Of a stretch of DNA of 64,000 bases, positions 1 through 9,669 are shown one piece after another. The position numbers were made by a program, and so were the translations under genes. The DNA is taken from assembly GCF_900142785.1 (NCBI RefSeq), contig NZ_FRCD01000003.1:124001-188000 (forward strand), read 5' to 3'. The notes under the pieces are model-generated. The model saw nothing but the letters and a program-made list of their open reading frames with translations, made no database searches and was not told the origin of the DNA. Source of the DNA: Chryseobacterium carnipullorum. GTDB lineage: Bacteria > Bacteroidota > Bacteroidia > Flavobacteriales > Weeksellaceae. Position 1 is the stretch's first letter; each line of letters starts with the position of its first letter.

Positions 1-551
1 TTAATTGGCAAATATGTTAATAAATATTAACATTCACAAGTATTATAAAGATATATGTAAAAGCTTTTATATATATGTTGTTTTTAACTATTAAGTGAAA
101 TAATAAAGATTAAACAATAATATCTAGCTTTATTTGTATAAATATTTTATTTTCAAGCATGTTATTTTTTTTAACAAATTATTATTAATACAAAAAATAT
201 TATTTAGAATCAATACAAATTAAAATAAAATATTAATGAATCGAAAAATAGTTTTATAAAATTTTGATTTTCATGCATTTAGTTCAATAATTACAATATT
301 TTTTTTTTAGAGATTTGTATTTTATAGCTCCCTTATTCTTACGTTTTTAGTAGTCTAATACTATTTAATCCGGCATTAATTATAATGCTTTACTTCGTTA
401 TTAACATAATTTATAAAAAAGTTTTAAGAGTGACTTTACTGAAGTAAAAATCTTACTACACAATTATTTCATTTGTATCTTAGGATAATTAATATAAATA
501 AAATAGATCTTATTAACCTACAGCATACTAAGTATTTACAAGAAAAACAAT
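1..551. other. AT-rich intergenic stretch without a gene
   Basis: No convincing open reading frame is visible on either strand and the composition is extremely AT-rich. The only structure I see is a 26-bp near-perfect palindrome at 51-76 centred on TAAAAGCTTTTA (58-69), with a single mismatched pair (57/70). It could be a cruciform or an operator for a gene left of the window, or chance in AT-rich DNA. I found no good TAnnTTTG promoter element here. Confidence 0.5.
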
Positions 552-583
552 AAAAAAAAAGCCACTTTTTACAAAGTGGCTTT
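552..583 (-). terminator. Rho-independent terminator of infB
   Basis: An 11-bp stem (558-568 paired with 573-583, core GCCACTTT/AAAGTGGC) with a 4-nt loop is followed, on the minus strand, by a run of nine T. It lies about 25 bp after the infB stop codon, where the rimP-nusA-infB transcript should end. Confidence 0.9.
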
Positions 584-607
584 CCTATATCAATAGTTTA
601 AAAACTA

Positions 608-3577
608 TTATTTCAATTTCTTCTTAACCGCTACTTGTTCGTAAACTTCAAGAATATCTCCGATTTCAATATCGTTGTAACCTTTCAAGTTCAGACCACA
701 TTCATAACCTTTGGTTACTTCTCTTACGTCATCTTTGAAACGCTTCAAGCTTTCCAGTTCCCCGTCAAATTTCACGATACCATCTCTCAGTACTCTTACT
801 TTCGAGCTTCTCGTTACTTTTCCTGAAAGAACCATACATCCTGCGATTGTTCCAACTTTAGAGATTTTGAATACTTCTCTGATCTCAACATTACCCATCA
901 CCTGTTCTTTGATTTCAGGAGAAAGCATACCTTCCATGGCTTCTTTCACCTCATCAATAGCAGCATAAATTACGGAGTATGTTCTGATCTCAATTTCTTC
1001 TCTATCAGCTAATTCTTTAGCATTAGCACCAGCTCTTACGTTAAATCCGATGATAATCGCATCAGAAGCTGTAGCTAAGTTAACATCAGATTCGGTAATC
1101 TGTCCAACTCCTTTATGAAGGATATTCACATTGATCTCTGCAGTAGATAGTCTTTGTAACTGATCCGATAATGCTTCTACGGAACCATCCACGTCACCTT
1201 TAAGGATAATGTTCAATTCCTTAAACTCGCCTAATGCGATTCTTCTTCCAAGTTCTTCAAGCGTAGTATGCTTCTTAGTTCTTATCGAAAGTTCTCTCTG
1301 TAGTTGTTCTCTCTTATTAGCAATGGTTTTAGCTTCACTTTCGTCTGCGTATACCTTAAATTTATCACCAGCTGTTGGTGCTCCATCTAAACCTAAGATG
1401 GTAACAGGAATTGACGGACCAGCTTCTTTAAGGTTTCTTCCTCTTTCATCAAGCATTGCTTTTACTTTACCGTGGTTTTTACCAGCGACTACGTAATCAC
1501 CAACCTTTAAGGTACCGGTCTGTACTAACATTGTAGCAACATATCCTCTACCTTTATCTAATGAAGCTTCAATAACAACCCCTTGAGCAGCTCTATCCGG
1601 ATTAGCTTTCAGATCAAGCATTTCTGCCTGAAGTAATACCTTCTCCAATAGAACGTCCATATTGTTACCAAACTTCGCAGAAATCTCCTGTGCCTGAACA
1701 TTCCCACCCCATTCTTCAACTAAGATGTTCATTCCAGAAAGCTGCTGACGGATATTATCAGGATTTGCACTTGGTCTGTCCACTTTGTTCAATGCAATGA
1801 TCATTGGCACTCCTGCTGCCTGTGCGTGAGAAATTGCTTCTCTCGTTTGTGGCATTACATCATCATCCGCTGCAATCACAATAATAGCAATATCGGTGAT
1901 CTGAGCACCTCTGGCTCTCATCGCGGTAAACGCTTCGTGACCCGGTGTATCTAAGAATGTAATTCTCTGTCCGTTTTCTAATTTTACGTTGTATGCTCCA
2001 ATGTGCTGTGTAATACCTCCTGACTCACCAGCAATAACATTCGTTTTTCTGATGTAGTCAAGTAGAGACGTTTTACCGTGGTCAACGTGACCCATTACCG
2101 TTACAATTGGTGCTCTAAAGGATAGATCCTCTTCAGTATCCATATCTTCTTCAGACTCAACTTCTTCCAAATCAGCATCTGAGAATTCAATTTTAAAACC
2201 AAATTCATCGGCAACCAATAATAAGGTATCAGCTTCCAGTCTTTGGTTCATTGTTACCATTACTCCCAGTGAGAAACAAGCAGAAATAACTTCTGTAGGA
2301 GAAACATTCATCAAACTAGCCAGTTCACCTACTGTGATGAATTCAGTTACTTTTAATGTTCTGTCCTGAGCGTCAATCTCTTGCTGACGTTCGTCCTGTT
2401 CTCTACGGTAGGTTCTCTTGTCTTTTCTGTGTTTTGCAGATTTAGACTTACCTCCTTTGTTGGTAAGCTTTTCAAGGGTTTCCTTAATCTGGTTTTTAAC
2501 CTGCTCGTCAGTAAGCTCAACAGGCATCGTTCTTTGCCCCGGTCTGTTGTTGTTATTGTTTCCACCCGGGCCTTTCTTGAATCCTCCTCCTTGACCTGGT
2601 GGACGATTTCCCTGATTGTTTCCAAAACGGTTTCCTCCCGGACCTCCCTGTCCTGGTGGACGGTTTCCTCCTGGGCCTCCTTGTCCTGGTGGACGGTTTC
2701 CTCCCGGGCCTCCCTGGCCTTGCGGACGGTTTTGACCTCCTTGGTTATTGTTATTATTTCCAGAGTTTTGATTATTCCCTTGACCTGGTTGGTTCGGACC
2801 TCCTGGTTTTTCAATTCTCTTTCTTTTCTTTTTAGCGCCTGAACCAGGTTTTGGTGCAAATTGCGTTAAGTCTATCTTTTCACCTACGATCTTAGGACCA
2901 TCAAGCTTTTGATAAACAGTTTCTATTTTCTGAGGTTCCTGAGATTCAGGCTCAGCTGGTTTTTGAGGCTCTGCCTTCTTTTCAGCAGCAGGCTCTGGCT
3001 GTTTTGGAGTTTCTTTCACAGGTTCTGCCGGTTTTTCCTCTTCTTTTTTCTCCTCCATTTTGGGTTTATCTTTTTTTACAGGTCTATTTCTAGATTCTAT
3101 TTGGGACAGGTCAATTTTATCCAGAACTTTGAATTCCTGCTTTTCAGGAGCAGCTTTAACTTCCGGTTCAGCCACAACTTCTTCTTTCTTCTCTTCAACC
3201 TTAGCCACGACAGGCTCTGGTACTGGTGTTGGTGCAACAGGCACCTCTTCAACTTCAGGGGCTTTAGGTTCAAGATCAATCTTACCTAAAATCTTAGTTT
3301 CTGGTTTATTTGCTTTAGCTCTTATTACTTCAGGGGTTTTCTTTTCCTCAATTTCCAGTTTTTCTTCCGGAACTTTCGTGATCACCACCTCATGGGAAGC
3401 CTTTCTTTGTTCACCGTCTTTGGCAAACTCAGCCTCCAATGCAGAATATGCCGCTTCTTCTAATTGAGCGTTAGGATTATTTTCAACCTCGAAATCCTTG
3501 GACTGTAAAAACTCTACCAATCTAGACATCGAAATGTTGAATTCCTTAACCGCTTTATTTAATCTTATTTTTGGCAT
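608..3577 (-). CDS. infB: Translation initiation factor IF-2
   Basis: IF-2 is the GTPase that places initiator fMet-tRNA on the 30S subunit and promotes subunit joining. The 989-residue product starts with an IF2_N-type helical domain ([13 protein letters not shown]). A long charged, Pro/Glu/Lys-rich linker follows, then a Gly/Asn/Pro/Gln-rich stretch near residues 260-350 and a second IF2_N-like segment near 410-460. The G domain shows GHVDHGKT (496-503), DTPGHEAF (G3) and NKVD (about 597-600), followed by the domain II-IV region to the C-terminal KKKLK. The length fits Bacteroidetes IF-2, which carry long variable N-termini. It is the last gene of the rimP-nusA-infB operon, 78 bp after nusA. 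Confidence 0.98.
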   Translation of the reverse strand: MPKIRLNKAVKEFNISMSRLVEFLQSKDFEVENNPNAQLEEAAYSALEAEFAKDGEQRKASHEVVITKVPEEKLEIEEKKTPEVIRAKANKPETKILGKIDLEPKAPEVEEVPVAPTPVPEPVVAKVEEKKEEVVAEPEVKAAPEKQEFKVLDKIDLSQIESRNRPVKKDKPKMEEKKEEEKPAEPVKETPKQPEPAAEKKAEPQKPAEPESQEPQKIETVYQKLDGPKIVGEKIDLTQFAPKPGSGAKKKRKRIEKPGGPNQPGQGNNQNSGNNNNNQGGQNRPQGQGGPGGNRPPGQGGPGGNRPPGQGGPGGNRFGNNQGNRPPGQGGGFKKGPGGNNNNNRPGQRTMPVELTDEQVKNQIKETLEKLTNKGGKSKSAKHRKDKRTYRREQDERQQEIDAQDRTLKVTEFITVGELASLMNVSPTEVISACFSLGVMVTMNQRLEADTLLLVADEFGFKIEFSDADLEEVESEEDMDTEEDLSFRAPIVTVMGHVDHGKTSLLDYIRKTNVIAGESGGITQHIGAYNVKLENGQRITFLDTPGHEAFTAMRARGAQITDIAIIVIAADDDVMPQTREAISHAQAAGVPMIIALNKVDRPSANPDNIRQQLSGMNILVEEWGGNVQAQEISAKFGNNMDVLLEKVLLQAEMLDLKANPDRAAQGVVIEASLDKGRGYVATMLVQTGTLKVGDYVVAGKNHGKVKAMLDERGRNLKEAGPSIPVTILGLDGAPTAGDKFKVYADESEAKTIANKREQLQRELSIRTKKHTTLEELGRRIALGEFKELNIILKGDVDGSVEALSDQLQRLSTAEINVNILHKGVGQITESDVNLATASDAIIIGFNVRAGANAKELADREEIEIRTYSVIYAAIDEVKEAMEGMLSPEIKEQVMGNVEIREVFKISKVGTIAGCMVLSGKVTRSSKVRVLRDGIVKFDGELESLKRFKDDVREVTKGYECGLNLKGYNDIEIGDILEVYEQVAVKKKLK
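2627..2725 (-). repeat. Three tandem 33-bp repeats inside infB
   Basis: Three consecutive 33-bp units (2627-2659, 2660-2692, 2693-2725) differ by only a few bases. They encode the 11-residue motif [11 protein letters not shown] within the disordered IF-2 linker, and partial copies flank them. The repeat preserves the reading frame, so unit number can vary between strains without breaking the protein. A structural role beyond a flexible linker cannot be read from the sequence. Confidence 0.85.
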
Positions 3578-3655
3578 CTATATTATTTACTATTTTTTTT
3601 AATTCTTAAAATTAAAGTATTTCTTTTTTACTGTTTATTAAAATTTATTAAAATC

Positions 3656-4891
3656 TTAATCTTCAAATTCTTCTTTTAGAATACGCTTTACATCTTCGAT
3701 GGTTTCCTCTTCAAGGTCTACCATATTTAAAAGACTTTCAGTATCCTTATCCAGTACTGATTTCGCAGTAGTAAGACCTACTTTCTTAAATTCATCCAAA
3801 ATCCACTGCTCGATATCATCATTAAATTCTCTCAAATCAACGTCGTCATCTTCGCTAGCTTCTCTATATACATCAATTTCATATCCTGTCAACCAAGAAG
3901 CCAGTCTGATATTCTGACCTTGTTTTCCGATTACTTTGGAAATCTCTTCAACCGGTGTATAAACTAAAGCATAGTTTGAATCCTCGTTGATATCAATTTT
4001 ATTAATGGTTACATTTCCTAAAGCTCTCTTAACCAAAATTTCAGGGTTTTTAGACCACTGAATAACATCGATGTTTTCATTTCTCAACTCTCTTACTACT
4101 CCATGAATTCTGGATCCCTTCACCCCCACACAGGCTCCTACAGGATCTATTCTGTCATCGTAAGCATCTACTGCGATCTTCGCCTTTTCGCCAGGAATTC
4201 TCACTACTTTTTTAAGCATAATGGTTCCGTCCTGGATTTCAGGAATTTCCAGCTCTAATAATTTCTCTAGGAATTTAGGTGCAGTTCTGGAAATAATAAT
4301 TTGCGGTTTTGAACCTTTAAAATCTACTGTTTCAACAATAGCTCTGATATTTTCGCCTTTTTTAAAGAAATCGGACGGGATCTGGTTTTCTTTTGGTAAA
4401 ATAAATTCATTCTCTTCATCATCCAACAGGATCACATGTTTGTGACGGATGTGATGAATCTCTCCAATAACAATTTCCCCGATTTTGTCCCTGAACTGCT
4501 CATAAAGCATTGCATTATTATGCTCCTGAAGTTTTGTAGCCAGGATTTGCTTTAAAGTAAGGATATTTCTTCTTCCCAATTGGGCAACAGGAATTTCCAT
4601 TGTAAAATCTTCCCCTACTTCAAAAGTAGGATCAATTTTCTTTGCTTCAGAAAGTTCGATTTCCAGATCATCATCTTCAGACATCTCGTCCTCTACAATC
4701 GTTTTATTTAAAAATATCTGAAAATCTCCTTTATCAGGGTTTACAATGACATCAAAATGATCATCTGAATCAAATCTTTTTCTCAAAAGAGTCTTCAGTG
4801 AATCTTCAATAATCGCCATAAGATCGATCTTACTGATCCCCTTTTCGTCTTTAAAATCACCAAAGGATTCAATCAACGCTATATTATCCAT
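3656..4891 (-). CDS. nusA: Transcription termination/antitermination factor NusA
   Basis: NusA binds RNA polymerase and nascent RNA and modulates pausing, termination and antitermination. The 411-residue protein has the N-terminal RNAP-binding domain (about 1-125), an S1 domain (about 130-200, with GEIHHIRHKHVILLDD) and two KH domains (about 230-370). The KH region contains GVKGSRIHGVVRELRNENIDV and a second motif, VIGKQGQNIRLASWLTGYEIDV. A short acidic tail follows; the C-terminal acidic repeats of the E. coli protein are absent, as usual outside Proteobacteria. It lies 15 bp downstream of rimP and 78 bp upstream of infB, the classic conserved order. Confidence 0.97.
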   Translation of the reverse strand: MDNIALIESFGDFKDEKGISKIDLMAIIEDSLKTLLRKRFDSDDHFDVIVNPDKGDFQIFLNKTIVEDEMSEDDDLEIELSEAKKIDPTFEVGEDFTMEIPVAQLGRRNILTLKQILATKLQEHNNAMLYEQFRDKIGEIVIGEIHHIRHKHVILLDDEENEFILPKENQIPSDFFKKGENIRAIVETVDFKGSKPQIIISRTAPKFLEKLLELEIPEIQDGTIMLKKVVRIPGEKAKIAVDAYDDRIDPVGACVGVKGSRIHGVVRELRNENIDVIQWSKNPEILVKRALGNVTINKIDINEDSNYALVYTPVEEISKVIGKQGQNIRLASWLTGYEIDVYREASEDDDVDLREFNDDIEQWILDEFKKVGLTTAKSVLDKDTESLLNMVDLEEETIEDVKRILKEEFED

Positions 4892-4906
4892 CTATTCTTT
4901 TTTCTT

Positions 4907-5374
4907 TTAAAATTTAATTACTACTAACGCCTTTTTTATCTCAGAGTAAGGAATTTCTTTTTCCTCCTCCACATCCACTTTTCCTTTTCCGACCTCTTTC
5001 GGTTTTCGGTAGCGTAAAACAAGTGTGATTTTTTCATCATCCACTTTTACCAGTTCGCCTTCAATTTTGGTAGAATCATTCAGTAAAACTTCAATTTCTC
5101 TTCCAAAATTTTTCTTAAACTGTCTGGGAGCCGACAGAGGCTCACTCAATCCTGCAGACATCACCTGAAGGCTGAAGTCATGCTCTTCACGATCCATATT
5201 AAACTCTATGGCACGGCTTGCATCAAGGCAGTCCTGAAGAGTCACCCCATTATCACCATCCAAGATTACTGTGATATCATCTCCTGCAGAAATCTTAAGA
5301 TCAACAAGAAACAAATCCTCTCTGGTATCAAGGAATTCGTTTAATAATTCTTCAATTCTTTTTCTAAACTCCAT
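4907..5374 (-). CDS. rimP: Ribosome maturation factor RimP
   Basis: RimP assists 30S subunit maturation. The 155-residue product shows the RimP fold signature: an N-terminal alpha/beta domain with DLFLVDLKISAGDDITVILDGD and DCLDASRAIEFNMD, the VMSAGLSEPL segment, then a small SH3-like C-terminal domain (FGREIEVLLNDSTKIEGELVKVDDEKITLVLR). It is the first gene of rimP-nusA-infB. A well-matched promoter (5453-5482) lies about 80-110 bp upstream, and the leader in between contains a hairpin. No Shine-Dalgarno sequence is seen, as usual in this phylum. Confidence 0.95.
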   Translation of the reverse strand: MEFRKRIEELLNEFLDTREDLFLVDLKISAGDDITVILDGDNGVTLQDCLDASRAIEFNMDREEHDFSLQVMSAGLSEPLSAPRQFKKNFGREIEVLLNDSTKIEGELVKVDDEKITLVLRYRKPKEVGKGKVDVEEEKEIPYSEIKKALVVIKF

Positions 5375-5381
5375 ACATTAA

Positions 5382-5432
5382 TTATCTTGATTTACCAGTA
5401 CGAAAAAAGGCTTTCTTCCGAAGCCTTTTCAT
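5382..5432 (-). CDS. Possible 16-codon leader peptide of rimP operon
   Basis: Within the presumed rimP leader an ATG opens a frame encoding MKRLRKKAFFRTGKSR, with a stop 7 bp before the rimP start. The frame overlaps the leader hairpin at 5405-5429, so ribosome occupancy could affect that hairpin. The peptide is very basic. No family is recognised, and a frame of this size can arise by chance, so this is tentative. Confidence 0.25.
   Translation of the reverse strand: MKRLRKKAFFRTGKSR
5403..5429 (-). terminator. Terminator-like hairpin in the rimP leader
   Basis: A 9-bp stem (AAAAGGCTT at 5405-5413 paired with AAGCCTTTT at 5421-5429) is followed on the minus strand by six T. No gene ends here: rimP starts to the left and the UDP-glucose dehydrogenase starts to the right. 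The hairpin lies between the rimP promoter and the rimP start codon, so it would act as an attenuator on the rimP transcript, or it is a relic of a gene formerly ending here. Confidence 0.65.
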
Positions 5433-5452
5433 TTTTTCCTGTAAATCCTCTG

Positions 5453-5482
5453 CAAATATACGCATTTTTTCTAAAAAAGCAA
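5453..5482 (-). promoter_or_regulatory. Promoter of rimP-nusA-infB
   Basis: On the minus strand a TTG (-33 element, plus-strand 5480-5482) is followed after exactly 19 nt by TATATTTG (5453-5460). This matches the Bacteroidetes TTG-N19-TAnnTTTG consensus. Transcription would start near 5446. Confidence 0.8.
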
Positions 5483-5559
5483 AATCTACTTAGTTATCAA
5501 GTAAATACCTTATAATTTTTATTAAAGCAAATTAAAGAAGCAGGTGAAAGTATTTTTAT

Positions 5560-5567
5560 TATTTTTG
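5560..5567 (+). promoter_or_regulatory. -7 element upstream of the polysaccharide locus
   Basis: TATTTTTG matches the Bacteroidetes TAnnTTTG -7 element and lies 25 bp before the TTG start of the first polysaccharide gene. No clear TTG is found at the expected -33 distance, so the promoter may be weak or activator-dependent. Confidence 0.55.
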
Positions 5568-5591
5568 TCCTAAAATTTAAAAACATACATT

Positions 5592-6911
5592 TTGAATATA
5601 ACAATTGTAGGAACAGGTTATGTAGGGCTGGTTACAGGTACTACCCTGGCAGAACTTGGCAATTCAGTTTACTGTGTTGATATTGATGAAAAGAAAGTAG
5701 AAGGTATGAAAAACGGCATTGTTCCCATCTATGAGCCGAACCTTGAAGAAATGTTTTTAAGAAACATTCAATCTGAAAGATTATTTTTCACCACCAATCT
5801 TAAGGAAGCTCTGGATAAAAGTGAAGTCATTTATCTTGCACTGCCAACACCTCCGGGTGAGGATGGCTCTGCAGATCTTTCATATGTCATTCAGGTTGCC
5901 AATAACATTGGAGAAATGATGACTGAATACAAAGTAATTGTCAATAAAAGCACCGTTCCTGTAGGAACAGCAGATAAAGTCAGAGAAGTAATTGCTTCCA
6001 AAACAAACATCCCTTTTGATGTCGTTTCAAACCCTGAATTTTTAAGAGAAGGCTTTGCAGTGGAAGATTCTATGAATCCTTCAAGAGTCGTTGTGGGGGC
6101 AAGCTCCGAAAAAGCAAAAAACATCATGGCTCAGATTTATCAACCCTTTACCAATACGGGAATCCCTATCATCTTTATGGATGAGAAGTCATCAGAGCTT
6201 ACAAAATATGCATCCAACTCATTCTTAGCAGTAAAGATTACGTTCATGAATGAAATTGCCAATTACTGTGAAAAAGTAGGAGCTGATGTAGACAAAGTAA
6301 GACTTGGAATGGGAAGTGATGATAGAATTGGGCAACGATTTCTTTTCCCGGGAATTGGATATGGAGGAAGCTGTTTTCCTAAAGATGTAAAAGCGCTTAT
6401 CAAGTCCGGAATACAGGAAGATTTCAATTTTCAGATTCTTGAGGCTACTGAAAGAGTAAATACCGCTCAAAAAGTAATTCTGGTTTCAGAGATTGAAAAA
6501 TATTTCGGAGGAAATATCAAAGGAAAAAAAATCGCCATGTGGGGGCTAGCCTTCAAAGCCAACACAGATGATATTCGCGAAGCATCTTCTTTGGACAATA
6601 TTGCCCTTTTATTGGAAAAGGGCGCAGAAATTGCTGCGTATGATTCGGTAGCGGAAAGTAATGTAAAGAAAATCCTTGGGGATAAAATTCATTACGCAAA
6701 AGGAATGTATGATGCACTGGAAGATGCAGACGCGTTGTTTATCGCTACAGAATGGCCTGAGTTTAAGAATCCTAATTTTGAACTGATGGCAAAAAAAATG
6801 AAAAACAAAGTCATTTTTGACGGAAGAAATATGTATCCTCTGGAGACTCCAGAACAAAATGGATTCCATTATAAAAGTATAGGAAGAAAAACAATAGAAA
6901 ATAGAAATTAA
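5592..6911 (+). CDS. UDP-glucose 6-dehydrogenase family protein
   Basis: It is an NAD-dependent oxidoreductase of the UDP-glucose/GDP-mannose dehydrogenase family, which oxidises the sugar C6 alcohol twice to give a uronic acid nucleotide. The 439-residue product has an N-terminal Rossmann motif (GTGYVGL, 7-13), NKSTVPVGT, NPEFLREG, the catalytic cysteine Cys261 in GYGGSCFPKD, and a C-terminal UDP-binding domain (MWGLAFKANTDDIREA). The likely substrate is UDP-glucose, but UDP-HexNAc cannot be excluded by eye. The start is TTG; no in-frame ATG lies nearby and the Rossmann strand begins at once. rmlB follows after 3 bp, so the two are co-transcribed. The AsnB-like protein at 29068 may use its uronate product. 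Confidence 0.93.
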   Translation: MNITIVGTGYVGLVTGTTLAELGNSVYCVDIDEKKVEGMKNGIVPIYEPNLEEMFLRNIQSERLFFTTNLKEALDKSEVIYLALPTPPGEDGSADLSYVIQVANNIGEMMTEYKVIVNKSTVPVGTADKVREVIASKTNIPFDVVSNPEFLREGFAVEDSMNPSRVVVGASSEKAKNIMAQIYQPFTNTGIPIIFMDEKSSELTKYASNSFLAVKITFMNEIANYCEKVGADVDKVRLGMGSDDRIGQRFLFPGIGYGGSCFPKDVKALIKSGIQEDFNFQILEATERVNTAQKVILVSEIEKYFGGNIKGKKIAMWGLAFKANTDDIREASSLDNIALLLEKGAEIAAYDSVAESNVKKILGDKIHYAKGMYDALEDADALFIATEWPEFKNPNFELMAKKMKNKVIFDGRNMYPLETPEQNGFHYKSIGRKTIENRN

Positions 6912-6914
6912 CAG

Positions 6915-7994
6915 ATGAAAAATATAATCATTACTGGAGGAGCCGGCTTTATAGGCTCTCATGTAGTTAGAGAATTTGTGAACAATAATCCGGAAACTAC
7001 GATCATTAACCTAGACGCCCTTACTTACGCGGGAAATTTAGAAAACCTGAAGGACATTGAAAACGAGCCCAATTATGTTTTCGAAAAGGCAGATATTACA
7101 AAGCCTGAAGAATTAAGAAAAGTTTTTGAAAAATATAATCCTGACGCTGTAGTACATCTTGCAGCAGAAAGCCACGTAGACAGAAGTATTACAGACCCAA
7201 TGGCTTTTATTAATACGAATGTGAACGGGACGGCTAATCTACTTAACTTATGTAAAGAATTCTGGATATTAAATCCAGATCATACCCACGGAAGATTCCC
7301 TAACGAGAAAAGAAGTAATTTGTTCTATCATGTTTCTACAGACGAGGTATATGGAAGTCTTGGTGAAACGGGATTCTTTTTAGAAACAACTGCCTACGAC
7401 CCTCAATCTCCATACTCTGCTTCGAAGGCTGCCTCAGACCACTTGGTAAGAGCATATGGAAATACCTATGGAATGCCATTTATAGTTTCCAATTGCTCCA
7501 ATAACTATGGCCCCAATCACTTTCCTGAGAAACTGATTCCGCTTTGTATCTCTAATATTATCAACGAAAGACCATTGCCAATTTATGGTGATGGAAAATA
7601 TACAAGAGACTGGTTATATGTTATAGACCACGCAAAAGCGATCCATCAGATATTTAATGACGCAAAAACCGGTGAAACATACAATATCGGAGGTTTCAAT
7701 GAATGGCAGAATATTGACCTTGTCAAAGAACTGATCAAACAAATGGATGAAAAACTTGGAAAACCTGAAGGTTATTCTGAAAAACTAATCACATTCGTAA
7801 AAGACAGACCCGGACATGACAAAAGATATGCTATCGATGCAGATAAACTTAATAAAAATTTAGGATGGAAGCCATCCGTAACTTTTGAAGAAGGTTTAGG
7901 AAAAACGATCGACTGGTACCTTGAGAACAAAGAGTGGCTTGAGAATGTAACCAGTGGCGACTACCAAAAGTATTATAATTCACAGTATGAATAA
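6915..7994 (+). CDS. rmlB: dTDP-glucose 4,6-dehydratase
   Basis: RmlB converts dTDP-glucose to dTDP-4-keto-6-deoxyglucose, the branch point for many deoxy and amino sugars. The 359-residue extended SDR shows the NAD-binding GGAGFIGSH (7-15), LAAESHVDRSI, the active-site STDEVYGSLG (Thr-Asp-Glu), the YSASK Tyr-Lys pair, and NNYGPNHFPEKLIPL. rmlA lies one gene further on. No rmlC or rmlD homolog was found in the window, so the product should feed amino sugar synthesis here rather than rhamnose. It overlaps the next gene by 8 bp. Confidence 0.97.
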   Translation: MKNIIITGGAGFIGSHVVREFVNNNPETTIINLDALTYAGNLENLKDIENEPNYVFEKADITKPEELRKVFEKYNPDAVVHLAAESHVDRSITDPMAFINTNVNGTANLLNLCKEFWILNPDHTHGRFPNEKRSNLFYHVSTDEVYGSLGETGFFLETTAYDPQSPYSASKAASDHLVRAYGNTYGMPFIVSNCSNNYGPNHFPEKLIPLCISNIINERPLPIYGDGKYTRDWLYVIDHAKAIHQIFNDAKTGETYNIGGFNEWQNIDLVKELIKQMDEKLGKPEGYSEKLITFVKDRPGHDKRYAIDADKLNKNLGWKPSVTFEEGLGKTIDWYLENKEWLENVTSGDYQKYYNSQYE

Positions 7995-9669
7995 TATTTT
8001 AAACTTCGAATTAAATAAAATTTTAACACCCCGATTTTATCTCGTTTTTGCAATAATAACTATTATTTGTATTATTTTGAATGTTGAAATAATGGTAAAT
8101 GATGACACATATGTCTATTTCAACTATGCTAAAAATTTTGTCAACGGTAATTATTTTGCATATGACTCAAGAAAAATTCCAAGTGAAGGATTTACAAGTT
8201 TAATCTACCTTTTACTCCTCATTCCTTTCGAGTACATAAAATTTCCATTACCAGTTGCTGGTTTTTTTATCAACTCCACTGCTCTAATTTTATCTGGATT
8301 TTTTTTACTAAAAGCAATAAACTTAAATACCAGCAAAAAAAGCAATGGTGTTTTGGCAGCTATCCTTTTCGTAAGCTTTTGCTTTATTGACAAAAATATC
8401 ACAGGAATCATTGGATGGACTTTTGAGACCCTACTAAATCTGCTTTGTTTTTTAATAATGATCTATGGTTGTGTACGGATAAAAACCTCTCAGAAGGGAA
8501 CATTATTATTATTTATTATTTATTTTATTTCTATCTTAATAAGACCTGAAAACATTGTTATATTCTCCCCTTTTTTACTCTATGTATTGCTAATTTTTGC
8601 AGATAAAATAAAATACATAAGACATTTTATTTACTTTCTTAGTGTATTTATTGCCTATCTTCTGGTTAAATATTTAATATTTGGTGATATTTTTCCTACT
8701 GGTTTCTACCGGAAAATGAGCAGTCCGGGATTGCTTAACAAGGATGGCATTTTATATGTAAAAGATTTTTTACTGGAGTATAAGTTTCATATTATATTTA
8801 TTATTGTAGCAACAATCGGTTTTAAGATTCTAAAAAAAGACGAAAAATTTATTGATAAAAATATAATAATCTCTTCAGTTATTATCTGTTTTGTGACCAT
8901 CCTGTTCTTTCTTAAAAGCAATCCACTTATTGGTGTTCATTTCCGCTACCTGATTAATATTATTGGAATGATTTATATTCTGATGTCATTCATTATTATC
9001 CAGATATTTTCAAATAAAAGAGGTGTCCTGCTTGCAGGTATTGCTATTTTACAGATCGGTAAGACTTCAGCTAATGTAAGAAATAATATTTTTTCATTTA
9101 TTCCAGATACAGAGACTCAAATTAATCAACATAAATACATTCAGCTAGGAAAATATTTTAACGAAAATATTAAAAACCCTGGCGATATTTATTTTGCATT
9201 TGGAGACGCAGGGGCAATTCCTTATTCATTCTCTTGTAAATTTATCGATCTGAATGGTCTCTCTGAACCTTATTTGGCAAAATTAGTATCAAACAAGAAT
9301 AGCTCTTTAAAAACAGAACTATATATAAGATATCTTAATAAATATAAGCCAGATATTATTGTCATACTAAACGGAGAAGAAAATCAGAAAAACCCTGTAT
9401 TATTACACGGTCCACTACAAAAGCCCGATGAATATCGCTCTTTCTTAAAAAATCTATCTGAAAACGGATATTTATATGGAGGAACAATTAAGGCATATTA
9501 TAAACTCCATATTGCGCTGAACAAAAATTCTAAAAATTTTGAAGAGCTATCAAATGCTTTGAAAAAATACAGCCAATATGAAAATCTTTCAGATCGCAAT
9601 GGCAGATTTATCATAAATTTTGATGCAGGAAATATCCAATTCAATAGTATAAATACAAACTTAAAATGA
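7987..9669 (+). CDS. Multi-pass membrane protein, GT-C glycosyltransferase-like
   Basis: The roughly 560-residue polytopic membrane protein has about ten hydrophobic segments. After the first membrane helix it has an acidic pair (Asp39-Asp40 in [18 protein letters not shown]), followed by [16 protein letters not shown]. This resembles the first loop of lipid-linked-sugar GT-C transferases, where the acidic pair is catalytic. A soluble C-terminal region follows. GT-C assignment is by pattern only. The ATG at 7987 overlaps rmlB by 8 bp and is preferred over the ATG at 7954, which would overlap by 41 bp. The gene is visibly more AT-rich than its rml neighbours and is nested between rmlB and rmlA, suggesting separate acquisition. 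Confidence 0.65.
   Translation: MNNILNFELNKILTPRFYLVFAIITIICIILNVEIMVNDDTYVYFNYAKNFVNGNYFAYDSRKIPSEGFTSLIYLLLLIPFEYIKFPLPVAGFFINSTALILSGFFLLKAINLNTSKKSNGVLAAILFVSFCFIDKNITGIIGWTFETLLNLLCFLIMIYGCVRIKTSQKGTLLLFIIYFISILIRPENIVIFSPFLLYVLLIFADKIKYIRHFIYFLSVFIAYLLVKYLIFGDIFPTGFYRKMSSPGLLNKDGILYVKDFLLEYKFHIIFIIVATIGFKILKKDEKFIDKNIIISSVIICFVTILFFLKSNPLIGVHFRYLINIIGMIYILMSFIIIQIFSNKRGVLLAGIAILQIGKTSANVRNNIFSFIPDTETQINQHKYIQLGKYFNENIKNPGDIYFAFGDAGAIPYSFSCKFIDLNGLSEPYLAKLVSNKNSSLKTELYIRYLNKYKPDIIVILNGEENQKNPVLLHGPLQKPDEYRSFLKNLSENGYLYGGTIKAYYKLHIALNKNSKNFEELSNALKKYSQYENLSDRNGRFIINFDAGNIQFNSINTNLK

Noticed and set aside
2353..2859. 168-codon minus-strand frame over the infB repeat
   Set aside because: It is a shifted reading of the Gly/Asn/Pro-rich part of infB; the biased codons keep several frames open.
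7954..7986. Upstream ATG for the GT-C-like gene
   Set aside because: It would overlap rmlB by 41 bp and add eleven polar residues; the ATG at 7987 gives a normal short overlap.
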